From Legionella geestiana (lineage in GTDB: Bacteria; Pseudomonadota; Gammaproteobacteria; Legionellales; Legionellaceae), in assembly GCF_004571195.1 (NCBI RefSeq), contig NZ_CP038271.1, forward strand, positions 496,001 through 560,000: a DNA stretch of 64,000 nucleotides, read 5' to 3'. The notes under the pieces were generated by a model. That model had not been told where the DNA came from and ran no database searches. It saw only the letters and a program-made list of their open reading frames with translations. This document shows, one piece after another, positions 9,463-18,650 of this stretch; the first letter of the stretch is position 1; every line of letters begins with the position of its first letter. A program made the position numbers and the translations under genes.

Positions 9463-9657
9463 TGTTTCCATCCTTGATATCGGTTTTACCGCTCGGGATT
9501 ATGCATGGTCACGTACTGCATGACAAGTCGGGTTCGCGCAGGGTACGGGGCTTGCATCAGCGCATGAACAACGCTTCAAAACCATTTTTTTATGCTTCAT
9601 GCGCTAAAGGGCGATTGAAACAATCGACAGGCCCGTTGACCCTTTGGCGGGGGCGAA

Positions 9658-9687
9658 TTGGCTGTTCAGTTATCATTAAACTATACT
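9658..9687 (+). promoter_or_regulatory. Likely promoter of the 619-residue protein gene
   Basis: TTGGCT (9658-9663) and TATACT (9682-9687) are 18 bp apart and lie about 34 bp before the ATG at 9721, inside an AT-rich stretch. The rest of the 258-bp gap 9463-9720 holds no gene that I can support. Confidence 0.45.
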
Positions 9688-9720
9688 TAATTTATTCATT
9701 ATGAATTTATTATAGCCTTT

Positions 9721-11580
9721 ATGTTTATAAGCAGGACGGAAGCTTACTTATACGCTATTCATACGCTTAAGGCACTCGCACGTGACGGTATTAATGCGGC
9801 ACTGGTTGAATCCGCAGTACGCGAAATTCGCATGGCTGTTGAGAACCATGAAAAAGATGCTGAGAAGGTTGCTATCATTCTCGTTCGCATCAGCGAGCGG
9901 GTACGAAAGTACTCAACCAGAGAAAGGCTCCTTGCAACTTCCGAACAAATCCGGCATTTCAAAGATGAGCGGAATGCCTTACAAAAGTATGAAAACCCGC
10001 TGGCTCGACATATTGAGTCACAAATACACATTACCATGCTGCAAAACCCTACCGAGGCGATGATGGAGACAGTGGGGTTTTTGTCGCAAAAGATAATACT
10101 GGCCATCGAATCGGTGCACAGCAGCGATCCGAAATTCGGTCTTCAGGGTCCCAGCAATAAATTTTTATTACCAAGCCTGAAGCCATCTGAACTGGGCTTT
10201 GGAGGCTTTGACGTACAACCCTCACGTGAACAGATTATTAACATTCTTCAAGCAAACCGCCCTGAAGATTTAGCACGTATAATGCAAATTCATTTCAAGT
10301 TCGCTCAAAACGTTTTTCGCTACTATACTTTTGAAGGCTTGGCACCCGTAAGACCTCCGATTGGAAAATTAAGGGAAATTTTGAGGACAACGCGTTTCAG
10401 GGAACATCCAGAAAAATTTTTTGAAGTCATCGAGCCAGAAACAGCCTCATGGATTCCTGATACATTGATGTACCAAAGTGGCCTATATAAGGAAAGAGGG
10501 AGACTGGGTATTATCAACGTTAAATCAGAGGCTGATTATAAAATTCAGATGGGTCTGATGCGCGAGGAAGGCGGATTATTTAACGAAGGCATCCCCTGTT
10601 CGTCTCCAGGATGGGCGCCTGATGCAAAATTACAGGCACCGGACCTGGAGGCGCCCTGCACACGCGACCTTTTTGAAAATGATGCCGTTTATGTATCCGG
10701 TCCTTCAGGCATGACCAGCCTGTTTCTCGGTCAAATGGAGTGCCTCGCTAATTTTTCGAGTCTTGCTGAAAAACAACATTATCTCGCGGCAATCACGGCT
10801 TATATGGTTTCCGGCGGGTTTCACAGCCTCCATGAAGTCATTGGCCCCGCAGAATATGCTTTAGGGTTGGTTCCGGGGTATGAGGTCTCGGTTCCAGTTG
10901 CTGAGAGGTTGGCAAGTCCACCAAATTACCACGTTTTTTATGCGCAGCTGATGTCGCACGATGTGCAGTTTCAATCGGTTTATCAACGTGCATGGCAACA
11001 GATAGAACATTTTTTTTCCTCACGCTACCTTCCTGAAGAGGGAATGGGACCAATGCCTGCGTTTAATCCCAAAACGACCGTTGAGCAGGGAATACGTGAA
11101 TTTTTGGACCTTAAAAACAGAGGAAACCTCATCGAGAACTTAACGTTCTTTCGAGCCTCCCCGTCACAACTGCACGCCCAGAATTATTTGCAGCTGCTTG
11201 CGCAATCGCAGTCCGCCTTTGAAAGCAGCCTGATAACCTGTGCACTTTTCGCGACTTCTCATGGAAAAGAACTGCAGCGTTTTATAGCAAAAAAATTCGG
11301 CTTTACCGATATTGATTGCGCATATAATTTTTTTAATGACCACGTGAAATATATTCTTGGCAGCGAAATCTACCCGCATAAGCCCGATAGCGAAAAGGCA
11401 CTGTCGGCTTTAATTCGTTATAAGCTCATTCCAGAATTAAATACACTCACAAGGAAGAGAGTTGAGTTACATCCAGAGTCGATATATAGTGAAACGCTTA
11501 AAATGATTAAATCTATAGCGGCTGGTAGATTTGATGAACATTTTTCACCCCCGCATCTGCAAAATAACAGGAGCACATGA
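9721..11580 (+). CDS. Uncharacterised 619-residue protein, effector-like
   Basis: I do not recognise the family with certainty. The first 100 residues are helical and charged. The central part (about 340-400) has a conserved-looking block with SGPSGMTSLFLGQM and, about 40 residues later, GGFHSLHEVIGP, whose paired histidines could be a binding or catalytic site. The rest has no transmembrane segment or signal peptide. No convincing Shine-Dalgarno sequence precedes the ATG. The stop codon overlaps the start of the next gene (ATGA), so the two are translationally coupled. Base composition is clearly richer in A and T than in the housekeeping genes nearby, which suggests a separate origin. A cytosolic or secreted soluble protein fits the sequence best. 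Confidence 0.7.
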   Translation: MFISRTEAYLYAIHTLKALARDGINAALVESAVREIRMAVENHEKDAEKVAIILVRISERVRKYSTRERLLATSEQIRHFKDERNALQKYENPLARHIESQIHITMLQNPTEAMMETVGFLSQKIILAIESVHSSDPKFGLQGPSNKFLLPSLKPSELGFGGFDVQPSREQIINILQANRPEDLARIMQIHFKFAQNVFRYYTFEGLAPVRPPIGKLREILRTTRFREHPEKFFEVIEPETASWIPDTLMYQSGLYKERGRLGIINVKSEADYKIQMGLMREEGGLFNEGIPCSSPGWAPDAKLQAPDLEAPCTRDLFENDAVYVSGPSGMTSLFLGQMECLANFSSLAEKQHYLAAITAYMVSGGFHSLHEVIGPAEYALGLVPGYEVSVPVAERLASPPNYHVFYAQLMSHDVQFQSVYQRAWQQIEHFFSSRYLPEEGMGPMPAFNPKTTVEQGIREFLDLKNRGNLIENLTFFRASPSQLHAQNYLQLLAQSQSAFESSLITCALFATSHGKELQRFIAKKFGFTDIDCAYNFFNDHVKYILGSEIYPHKPDSEKALSALIRYKLIPELNTLTRKRVELHPESIYSETLKMIKSIAAGRFDEHFSPPHLQNNRST

Positions 11581-11942
11581 TGCCTAATCATTCATTTTTT
11601 TCTAGTGATGCAAGTATTGATGAGCTAATCACTCGCATCAGAGAAAACGATAAGGCATTCACACGTTGTTATTTCGATAATAAACACCTCAGCAATAGCC
11701 AATTTGACGCCCTCTTTGAGGCACTCTCTCATAACACGGTTGTAACGTATGTGAATCTCTTCGGATGCGGCCTTGAAGAACATCATCTGCGTGCGTTAAA
11801 GCAGTCAGTGGAAAATAATCCGTCCATTCATTCGCTGATACTTGAAGAATCACCTCGTGATACCGAAAAACAAATACTGATAGACAGCATTAAAAACATT
11901 CTGAGTGAACGCCCGAGGCCAGATAATGGACTTGATATCTGA
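11577..11942 (+). CDS. Small leucine-rich-repeat protein
   Basis: A 121-residue protein with about two ribonuclease-inhibitor-type leucine-rich repeats (residues about 42-95: FDALFEALSHNTVVTYVNLFGCGL followed, after a short gap, by LRALKQSVENNPSIHSLIL). LRRs of this type bind proteins, and single short LRR blocks occur in Legionella effectors. The start overlaps the preceding stop codon (ATGATG; the second ATG at 11580 is also possible), so expression is probably tied to the 619-residue protein and the two may act together. It is shorter than usual LRR effectors and may be a remnant or a dedicated partner. No signal peptide is present. Confidence 0.65.
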   Translation: MMPNHSFFSSDASIDELITRIRENDKAFTRCYFDNKHLSNSQFDALFEALSHNTVVTYVNLFGCGLEEHHLRALKQSVENNPSIHSLILEESPRDTEKQILIDSIKNILSERPRPDNGLDI

Positions 11943-11988
11943 ACCCCTGGTCGACAGGGGCAAAAAGCTCTGACTGAGGCCAAACAGC

Positions 11989-12792
11989 TTACCTCGGTGA
12001 AGCCACCCGTCGTGCCTCTGAGTGCCTGTCTTTAGAAAGCGCAAGACACAAAAGGCCGTCGGCTATTTTAGGCAGCTCACCATCAAGGAAAGCATAGGCC
12101 GTTTGGAAACAGTCTTTTTGTGCAAAGAGCGTCAGTCCGGCTGACATGCGCAGGGGAAGCTCTGGAACACGCACCCTTCTTGAGTGAATGGCATATTGTT
12201 CCGCCTCACTGAGGCGCCCCTCCTGAATCGCCGCTTCTGTTTTTATTGTAAAACGCTTGATGCGCTCCCGAGATGCACGCGCTGCCTGCTCCATGTGTGT
12301 GACCTGGATAGAGTCTAAAAATGCGATGGTATCCATGTGCCGGGAAAGCGCTTTAAGCGGCTCTTTAAAGCGCATCAGGGCATCAGAGCCAGTGCCTTTC
12401 AGTGCCAGCGCTTTTTTCAACAGATTGCGCGCGTCTTCACATCGCTCAGAGGAAAAATCGTCGGCCAATGATTCTTCTTTTAAAAGGCAGGCTGAACGCA
12501 AGACCCATATTTTCTGAAGCCAGCTGTTTTTATTGCGCAGGTGTTCGTCACTTTCTATGCTTGACTCCATCGCAACAAGCCGCTCAAGCGCCGCCTTCAC
12601 CGTATCTTCATCCAGAGAATCAACCTGCCAGAGACTCTTTCGAATGGCGGAAAGTTGCTCATACAGTGCATCACCAGATGAAACAGGTGGTGATGATGAC
12701 GAGGGTTTAGAAATATTGACAGTATCGGCGGAGGAAGACCCGCTTATACTGGAGAGTGAACCAGTTAACGAAAAAGTACGCGTGAACATCAT
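11989..12792 (-). CDS. Uncharacterised helical protein with Ser-rich N-terminus
   Basis: About 267 residues. The first 40 are rich in Ser, Thr and Pro and look disordered. The rest is strongly helical and charged and may contain degenerate TPR-like or coiled-coil pairs (for example an EAAIQEGRLSEAEQYAIHS segment). No signal peptide or membrane segment is seen. The longest frame begins at 12816, but GGAG lies just before ATGATG at 12792/12789, so one of these is the start; 12792 is given. It stands alone on this strand between the LRR gene and mnmC. I cannot assign a function. A soluble scaffold or effector-like role would fit the composition, with low certainty. Confidence 0.6.
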   Translation of the reverse strand: MMFTRTFSLTGSLSSISGSSSADTVNISKPSSSSPPVSSGDALYEQLSAIRKSLWQVDSLDEDTVKAALERLVAMESSIESDEHLRNKNSWLQKIWVLRSACLLKEESLADDFSSERCEDARNLLKKALALKGTGSDALMRFKEPLKALSRHMDTIAFLDSIQVTHMEQAARASRERIKRFTIKTEAAIQEGRLSEAEQYAIHSRRVRVPELPLRMSAGLTLFAQKDCFQTAYAFLDGELPKIADGLLCLALSKDRHSEARRVASPR

Positions 12793-12869
12793 AAAGCTCC
12801 ATCTACCATTCGACAACCAAATCGTACACTTTTACACCGAACACAACAAGGGTATTTTTTAATCAAAGC

Positions 12870-12898
12870 GAAATTATTTTAGATATTTAAATAATTTC
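12870..12898. repeat. AT-rich inverted repeat downstream of mnmC
   Basis: GAAATTATTT (12870-12879) pairs perfectly with AAATAATTTC (12889-12898) across nine bases. It lies between the mnmC stop and the next minus-strand gene. It may be a weak terminator for mnmC or an operator for the following gene; there is no adjacent GC-rich stem or clean T-run. Confidence 0.35.
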
Positions 12899-12919
12899 AG
12901 AGGCTTAAGGCATGACCAT

Positions 12920-14956
12920 TCACACGCTAGACCGTATCAGCGCGCGCACCAAAAAACGCGCCGGCGAAAGCGCCTGTTGGATAGAACGAGGCAGGAGAGG
13001 CGCGCTCGCATCAAGGCTTTCTGCCAGAAATTCCGCACACAATGGCGCGCTGGTCAAAGCGCGGGAGCCAAAGCCCGCGCAGATGTAAAGCCCCTCGTGA
13101 AAAGCACCGGTGGCCGAAAGCCAGCACTTCGCATTGCGGCGCATCGGCGCAAAGCGTTCAGAAAACTGCCCGACATCGGCAACCGGCCCGACCAGCGGCA
13201 GATAATCAGGCGTGACTGCGCGTACACCTGCCCACTGCGTACTCGCAGCATCAGGCCATGACACATCCGGGACAAACGTTGCAAGGCGTGCCATGTTACG
13301 TGCGTCATCTTCGCTGCTGCACACGCTTGAATCAACACCCGGAAAATACGTTGCACCTGTAAGGTGCACGCCGTTCACAGCGGGCAGTACGTGACCATCG
13401 CCACAGACGGGCAGAAGCAGCGCACGTGACTCAGACGTTGACTCAAAACCGCTCATCTGACCGCGCAGGGGCTTAAGGGTCAGGTGCGAAGTCTCGGGAT
13501 ACCGTGAGGCGGCAATGCCGCAAGCTATCACAAGAATGTCGCCCGTCTGCCCGCCGGCATACCAGAGAGAATTCTCACGATGAATCGTTTCAACCGGCGT
13601 GTTTGCCAGTACATGTATGTTCGGGGCACTTAAGAGATGCGTGCATAAGGCGCGCGCATCCATCCAGCCAGCCGCCGGTACAAAGAGCGCTTCATGTCGT
13701 AGAGGAATACCGGCAAGCCTTGAGGCCATCGCTGCATCAACCCACTGAGCCACATCGGGACAATGCGCAAAAAGCGGGCGAAGACGCGCAAATTCCTGGC
13801 GCGTTTTATTGTCCATGGCAAGCTGTAAAATGCCACTGAAATCCCCCCCAACCCCTTCACCGTGCAACGCCCGCAACCGGCGCGCGCTCTGTGGAAAGGC
13901 CATCAGAAAAAAACGGCTCATGGGGGAGTCGTGTGAAGAAAACATGGGATATAAAACCGCCTGTGGATTACCGGAGGCACCGCCGGCGGGGTTCGCTTCG
14001 CGCTCCAGTACGACCACCTCCCAGCCACGCCGCGCGAGCGCGTCTGCAACAAAAGCCCCGGCAAGCCCGGCACCTGCCACCAGCGCGCGGCCTCGCTGTT
14101 GAAAGCGTTTCGCATTGACGTGCCACGGGGTTTTACGTATCGTTCTATTTTCTACGTTTGGGCTCTTTCGCGCCACCAACATTCGGCGTTTACGCCCAAA
14201 TCCCGGTACTTTGCTGACCATAAAACCCGCCTGCCCCAATCCCTCGCAGACGGCGCGCGCGCAGGAAAATGTCGCGAGCGTGGCGGTATCGTGCGCGAGG
14301 AGTCCGAGTGTGTTAAAAAGCGTCTGTGTCCACATGGCAGGATTTTTTGCAGGCGAAAACCCATCGAGAAAAATCGCATCCAGCCTGCATTGCCCAAACG
14401 CTTTTTCCGTTTCGGCCTCACCTGAGGTCAGAAGCTCTGTATACATGTCTGTCGCGTCCCCAAGCATCAGCATGAGCGTCACGGGCAGGCCCGAAAGCTT
14501 CAACTGGTGCATGCCGGGCACCAGCATGGGACAGGCTTCAAGCAGTGCCGCGCCAATCGCCTCATACTGTGGCCAGAGCGCCATGCAGCGCGCGAAATCC
14601 TCCCGCTTAAGAGGATATTTTTCACAGGAATAGTAATAAAGATGCGCGTCAGCAGGAGCATTTTTCAGCCAGCAATCAATGGTGACCAGGGCATTCAAGC
14701 CTGAACCAAAACCGGTTTCGGCTATGACAAAATGCGATTTCGCATCCCGGGGCAATGCCTGCCAGCGTTCGATAAGCTGGTTTCCGTCGACAAAAACATG
14801 CCTGACTTCCGCCGGCCCGTTTTCCGGCAAAAAGTAAACATCCTCGAAAGCAGGTGAATACGGCAGACCATCACGCCAACTAAGGTCTGCCGGAACAATA
14901 GGGTCAAGCGGTCTGCTCAATACAACACTCACGTGATTCGGCAAGGGGTGCGGCAT
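12920..14956 (-). CDS. mnmC: Bifunctional tRNA 5-methylaminomethyl-2-thiouridine synthesis protein MnmC
   Basis: 678 residues, close to the E. coli enzyme length. The N-terminal methyltransferase domain shows the SAM-binding block AETGFGSGLNAL and the DAIFLDGFSPAKNPAMWT signature. The C-terminal FAD oxidoreductase domain begins near residue 290 with the nucleotide-binding GAGLAGAFVADALARRGW and continues with ASGNPQAVLYP. The protein converts cmnm5s2U34 to nm5s2U34 and then mnm5s2U34 in the wobble position of tRNAs for Lys, Glu and Gln. The given start overlaps the end of the upstream transporter gene by 53 bp. Alternative GTG and TTG codons inside the overlap (about 14920-14935) would shorten it, and no clear ribosome site decides among them. 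Function is certain; the exact start is not. Confidence 0.93.
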   Translation of the reverse strand: MPHPLPNHVSVVLSRPLDPIVPADLSWRDGLPYSPAFEDVYFLPENGPAEVRHVFVDGNQLIERWQALPRDAKSHFVIAETGFGSGLNALVTIDCWLKNAPADAHLYYYSCEKYPLKREDFARCMALWPQYEAIGAALLEACPMLVPGMHQLKLSGLPVTLMLMLGDATDMYTELLTSGEAETEKAFGQCRLDAIFLDGFSPAKNPAMWTQTLFNTLGLLAHDTATLATFSCARAVCEGLGQAGFMVSKVPGFGRKRRMLVARKSPNVENRTIRKTPWHVNAKRFQQRGRALVAGAGLAGAFVADALARRGWEVVVLEREANPAGGASGNPQAVLYPMFSSHDSPMSRFFLMAFPQSARRLRALHGEGVGGDFSGILQLAMDNKTRQEFARLRPLFAHCPDVAQWVDAAMASRLAGIPLRHEALFVPAAGWMDARALCTHLLSAPNIHVLANTPVETIHRENSLWYAGGQTGDILVIACGIAASRYPETSHLTLKPLRGQMSGFESTSESRALLLPVCGDGHVLPAVNGVHLTGATYFPGVDSSVCSSEDDARNMARLATFVPDVSWPDAASTQWAGVRAVTPDYLPLVGPVADVGQFSERFAPMRRNAKCWLSATGAFHEGLYICAGFGSRALTSAPLCAEFLAESLDASAPLLPRSIQQALSPARFLVRALIRSSV

Positions 14957-16445
14957 TCATTGCCTCAGCCTCTTCACCAGATTCAGCCATCCAGCGTCTC
15001 AACACTGGAACCAGCAACCAGAGAAGCATGGCCGCCGCTACCGCAAGCAGACCCAGCTTCAAGAATACTTCCGCAAAAAGCGCATTGGTGAACAAGGGAG
15101 ATGCCCCCTCCCCTCCCGCGCTCATGCTGTTAGACGTAAAGCTCGCAAGGGTTGAGCCTACGCCAACGGTCAACATCCACATGCCCATCATCACGCCCTG
15201 CAGAGACTGTGGCACCAGTCGACCCACCATGGCATAACCAACGGGCGACAACAGCAGCTCACCTGTGCTTTGCAGCACGAAGCTTGCCACAACCCACATC
15301 GGTGCTACAAGACCTGTATCACTGGCTCTGGCAATGCCGCAGGGCAAGAGCATAAAAGCGAACCCGATACAGAGGAGCGCAAGCGCGAACTGCACGGGAA
15401 TGCTGACTGCTATTCCGCGTCCGCGAAGACGCGTGAGCAGCATGCTCATCAGGGGGCCGCCAATGACAATGGTGAGCGTGTTAATATTCTGGAACCACTG
15501 GGTGGGCAGCGTAAAGCCATTAATCGTTCGCGCCACATTATGCTCGATAAATTGTGTCAGTCCCATGGGGGCTGTCTGAAAGAGCATCCAGAATACCGTG
15601 CTGACGAGCATCAGGACAACAAAACTCTGCATCCGCCCGCGTACAACCCCATCACGCTGTCGATGCGCCAGCAGCAGCGCGACACCCGCCATAACCGCGC
15701 CCGTTACGAGCACCAGCCGATTGGCAAACTCGGCATGCTGCAGCATAAAGGCAAGGAGCGGCGGCAGAGCGAATACAGAAAGTACACCAAAAAAGCGCGA
15801 ACGCCGTTTGGCTGAGGGAAGTTTTTGAGAAAAGAGGGTGTCACGGTCAGCCAGGTATGGCCAGGCGCGCAGGCAAAAGAGCAGTGCCGCAAGGTTACCG
15901 AGGCTTGCCAGCACAAAAAGGCTTTGATAATCCTGCAGCATCTGAAAATACCCGCTGAGGCTGAAGCCCGCGAAAAAGCCGGCATTCATGGCGGCATAAT
16001 TCCAGAAAAACGCCGTTTCGCGGCGACTGTCGCCTGGCTCAAAAAAACGGGTCAGCAGGCAGTTGATACAGGTTACATTCAGACCGCATCCAGCAAGAAA
16101 GGCGCCGAGCCCGCCATAAAGGCCGATATCGCCAGAATTCATGGCGACCAGCAGACAGCCTGCAATCTGTGCAAGCATTCCAAGGCAGAAGAGCATGCGA
16201 AACGACAGTATTCGCCCACCCCAGTAACCGCCAAGAAGGTGAAGCGCATAGTTGAAAGCGACAAACACTCCGGTGATATGATTGGCGTCCCTTGCTGAGA
16301 AGCCAAGTTTTCCCGTCATATACAGGACCAGCGTCGAGTACAGCACACTGTAACTCAGTGTGGAAACCACTTGAATGCCACACAACGCACCAACACCCTT
16401 TGGAATTACCGCCTCTGAAGACCCCGCACGCGAGAAAATCGTCAT
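14904..16445 (-). CDS. POT/PTR-family MFS peptide transporter-like protein
   Basis: 513 residues with about twelve to fourteen hydrophobic segments and the layout of proton-dependent oligopeptide transporters, including the GGYWGGRIL loop after helix 2 and a large extra pair of helices in the middle. The segment after the N-terminal GVGALCG does not contain the ExxERFxYY motif of helix 1 that couples transport to protons in typical POTs: about residues 23-36 read IQVVSTLSYSVLYS. Either the coupling or the substrate may therefore differ. The start has a good GGGAAG box. The gene precedes and overlaps mnmC and diverges from pta; a shared promoter region lies at 16446-16574. It probably imports peptides or amino acids, which suits an intracellular bacterium that lives on amino acids. 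Confidence 0.8.
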   Translation of the reverse strand: MTIFSRAGSSEAVIPKGVGALCGIQVVSTLSYSVLYSTLVLYMTGKLGFSARDANHITGVFVAFNYALHLLGGYWGGRILSFRMLFCLGMLAQIAGCLLVAMNSGDIGLYGGLGAFLAGCGLNVTCINCLLTRFFEPGDSRRETAFFWNYAAMNAGFFAGFSLSGYFQMLQDYQSLFVLASLGNLAALLFCLRAWPYLADRDTLFSQKLPSAKRRSRFFGVLSVFALPPLLAFMLQHAEFANRLVLVTGAVMAGVALLLAHRQRDGVVRGRMQSFVVLMLVSTVFWMLFQTAPMGLTQFIEHNVARTINGFTLPTQWFQNINTLTIVIGGPLMSMLLTRLRGRGIAVSIPVQFALALLCIGFAFMLLPCGIARASDTGLVAPMWVVASFVLQSTGELLLSPVGYAMVGRLVPQSLQGVMMGMWMLTVGVGSTLASFTSNSMSAGGEGASPLFTNALFAEVFLKLGLLAVAAAMLLWLLVPVLRRWMAESGEEAEAMNAAPLAESRECCIEQTA

Positions 16446-16574
16446 TGGTCACTTCCCTGGATTATTGTCCCATTTCGACTATGCCATGGGAAATATGCGC
16501 TGTCGAGCCTGTCACTCTGGCATTCCTCGGTAATTTGTTTTATATTCAATCAAAGTGGCCTTTAAGGCTCAATC

Positions 16575-18650
16575 ATGCACAAACCCATTTATCTGACCGG
16601 CATTGAAAAACGCCCCGGCAAGTCGTTTGTTTCGCTTGGCATGGCTTCGCTGCTCAAAAGCGCGGAACCAGACTTACGGGTCTGTAAGCTCTTTTCAGAG
16701 TCCGATAGCGCCCAACCGGCGCTGCTCGAAGCACTTTCCGGCAGTAAGGTTCCCGCTATCATGCCCATTGCGGATGCCATTGAATTGATGGCGCATAATC
16801 CGGAAGACCTCATTGCCGCAGTACTGGATGCCTCGCGCGCCGCGGCAAGCGCACCGCTCACCTATCTCGAAGGCAGTGACTTTGAAAGTGATAATGCGGT
16901 GTTTGAATATCAGTTCAATCTGACACTTGCCGCTCAGCTGAACTGTGCCGTTATCCTTGTGGTCTGCGCGAAAGACCGTACACTCGCACACACGCTCTCA
17001 CTGCTGAATACCTCGCTTGAAATCGCGCGCCAGCAGCATGCCGACATCGCCGGTGTTGTCATTAACCGGGTGGAAGCGGGCAGCGAAAATGATGCGCTCG
17101 ACTTTTTTCAGCAGGCATTGCCACACATACCGTTTGTGACAATCATTCCCGAAATTGAAAAACTGGCGCGACCATCTGTTCGCGATATTGCTAAAATTCT
17201 TGATGCAGATGTCATTTGTGGTGCTGATGCGCTGGAGCGGCTCGTCAGCCAGTTTACGATTGCGGCTAAAACCGTAGGCGATTTTCTCGAATCACGCCTT
17301 GACCGGGCTGGCATGCTCATTATAACGCCTGGCGACCGGGTCGATATTCTTTTAGGCTCCCTGCTTGCCGACCAGTCGGCGAATTACCCCAAAATTGCCG
17401 GCATTGTGCTCACAGGAGGCGATCGCCCAGGACGCGTGCTGCAGGAGATCATTGCGGGCCTTGAGCACCCCTTTCCAGTGCTTGTAACTGCTCACCGTAC
17501 ATGGGAAACAGCGACCACGCTTTACTCTGCGAAATTCAGCCTCCAGGCCGATGACCTGCCCAAGGCGGAAATGGCGATTGAGCTGATGCGCCCCTGGCTC
17601 TCACCGGTGCTGACGCGCCTGATGCAGAAGGACACTGGTAAAGCGGTGACGAGTCCCGCGGTATTTTTGTATCACCTCTTAAGCCGCGCTAAAACCGCTG
17701 CCCGCCACATTGTACTGCCAGAAGGCGATGACCCGCGCATTTTACAGGCAGCCGATTACCTGCAGAAACGGCGGATTGTACGCCTTACGCTCCTTGGAAA
17801 TCCTGAAAAAATTCAGCTCGCCGCTCGCCGCCTTTCCCTCGATTTAACAGGCATCGCCATCATTGATGTCGCGCATGCCAGTGCGCGCTCAACCTATGCT
17901 GAAACCTATTTTAAGCTGCGTCAGCATAAAAACGTTAACCTGCCCATCGCGACTGAGCGCATGAATGACGCCAACTATTTCGGCGCGATGATGGTCTATT
18001 GCGGAGATGCGGATGGCATGGTTTCAGGAGCCGTGCATACCACAGCCGATACCGTGCGCCCCGCGCTTGAAATTATTCGCACACGCAAGGGGGTTCAGAA
18101 AGTTTCCTCTGTTTTCATCATGTGCCTGCCAACACGCGTACTGATTTATGGCGATTGTGCCATCAATCCTGAGCCGGACAGTGCTGAGCTTGCAGAGATT
18201 GCCCTTCAAAGTGCTGATATTGCACAAAAACTCGGAATTGACCCAAGGGTTGCCCTGCTGTCTTATTCCTCTGGCACTTCCGGCAAGGGAGAAAGTGTGG
18301 AAAAAGTGGTAAATGCCGTACAAATAGTGCATGAGAAAGCTCCCGATTTACTGGCGGAAGGTCCCATTCAATATGACGCGGCGGTCGACCCCGAGGTGGG
18401 TGCGAAAAAGCTTCCTGGCTCTAAAATTGCGGGTTTTGCGAATGTATTAATTTTTCCCGACTTAAACACCGGCAATAACACCTACAAAGCCGTTCAGCGT
18501 GAAAGTGGCGCGCTTGCCATTGGTCCGGTGCTGCTTGGTTTAAACAAGCCCGTCAATGACTTAAGCCGCGGCTGTACGCCGCAGGATATCATTAACACCA
18601 TTCTGGTAACGGCCATTCAGGCCGCGGGAGACAATTCATGCGCGTCCTGA
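16575..18650 (+). CDS. pta: Phosphate acetyltransferase
   Basis: 691 residues, matching the long three-domain Pta. The N-terminal domain is of the AAA/dethiobiotin-synthetase-like type (starting HKPIYLTGIEKRPGKS), the middle is a DRTGG-like domain, and the C-terminal catalytic domain (about 360-690) contains VLPEGDDPRIL, MVSGAVHTTADTVRPAL, SYSSGTSGKG and the closing PVNDLSRGC motif. It interconverts acetyl-CoA and acetyl phosphate in the cytosol. It overlaps ackA by 13 bp, forming the standard two-gene overflow-metabolism operon. The start codon follows AAGG at a loose distance. Confidence 0.96.
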   Translation: MHKPIYLTGIEKRPGKSFVSLGMASLLKSAEPDLRVCKLFSESDSAQPALLEALSGSKVPAIMPIADAIELMAHNPEDLIAAVLDASRAAASAPLTYLEGSDFESDNAVFEYQFNLTLAAQLNCAVILVVCAKDRTLAHTLSLLNTSLEIARQQHADIAGVVINRVEAGSENDALDFFQQALPHIPFVTIIPEIEKLARPSVRDIAKILDADVICGADALERLVSQFTIAAKTVGDFLESRLDRAGMLIITPGDRVDILLGSLLADQSANYPKIAGIVLTGGDRPGRVLQEIIAGLEHPFPVLVTAHRTWETATTLYSAKFSLQADDLPKAEMAIELMRPWLSPVLTRLMQKDTGKAVTSPAVFLYHLLSRAKTAARHIVLPEGDDPRILQAADYLQKRRIVRLTLLGNPEKIQLAARRLSLDLTGIAIIDVAHASARSTYAETYFKLRQHKNVNLPIATERMNDANYFGAMMVYCGDADGMVSGAVHTTADTVRPALEIIRTRKGVQKVSSVFIMCLPTRVLIYGDCAINPEPDSAELAEIALQSADIAQKLGIDPRVALLSYSSGTSGKGESVEKVVNAVQIVHEKAPDLLAEGPIQYDAAVDPEVGAKKLPGSKIAGFANVLIFPDLNTGNNTYKAVQRESGALAIGPVLLGLNKPVNDLSRGCTPQDIINTILVTAIQAAGDNSCAS

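Noticed and set aside
9670-9720. Resemblance of the AT-rich leader to a PmrA-type box (repeated CTTAAT)
   Set aside because: Only one half-site fits and the spacing of the second is wrong; AT-richness explains the similarity.
15270-15815. 181-codon plus-strand open frame opposite the POT transporter
   Set aside because: The sense frame has clear membrane helices; the antisense protein has no hydrophobic core or recognised motif.
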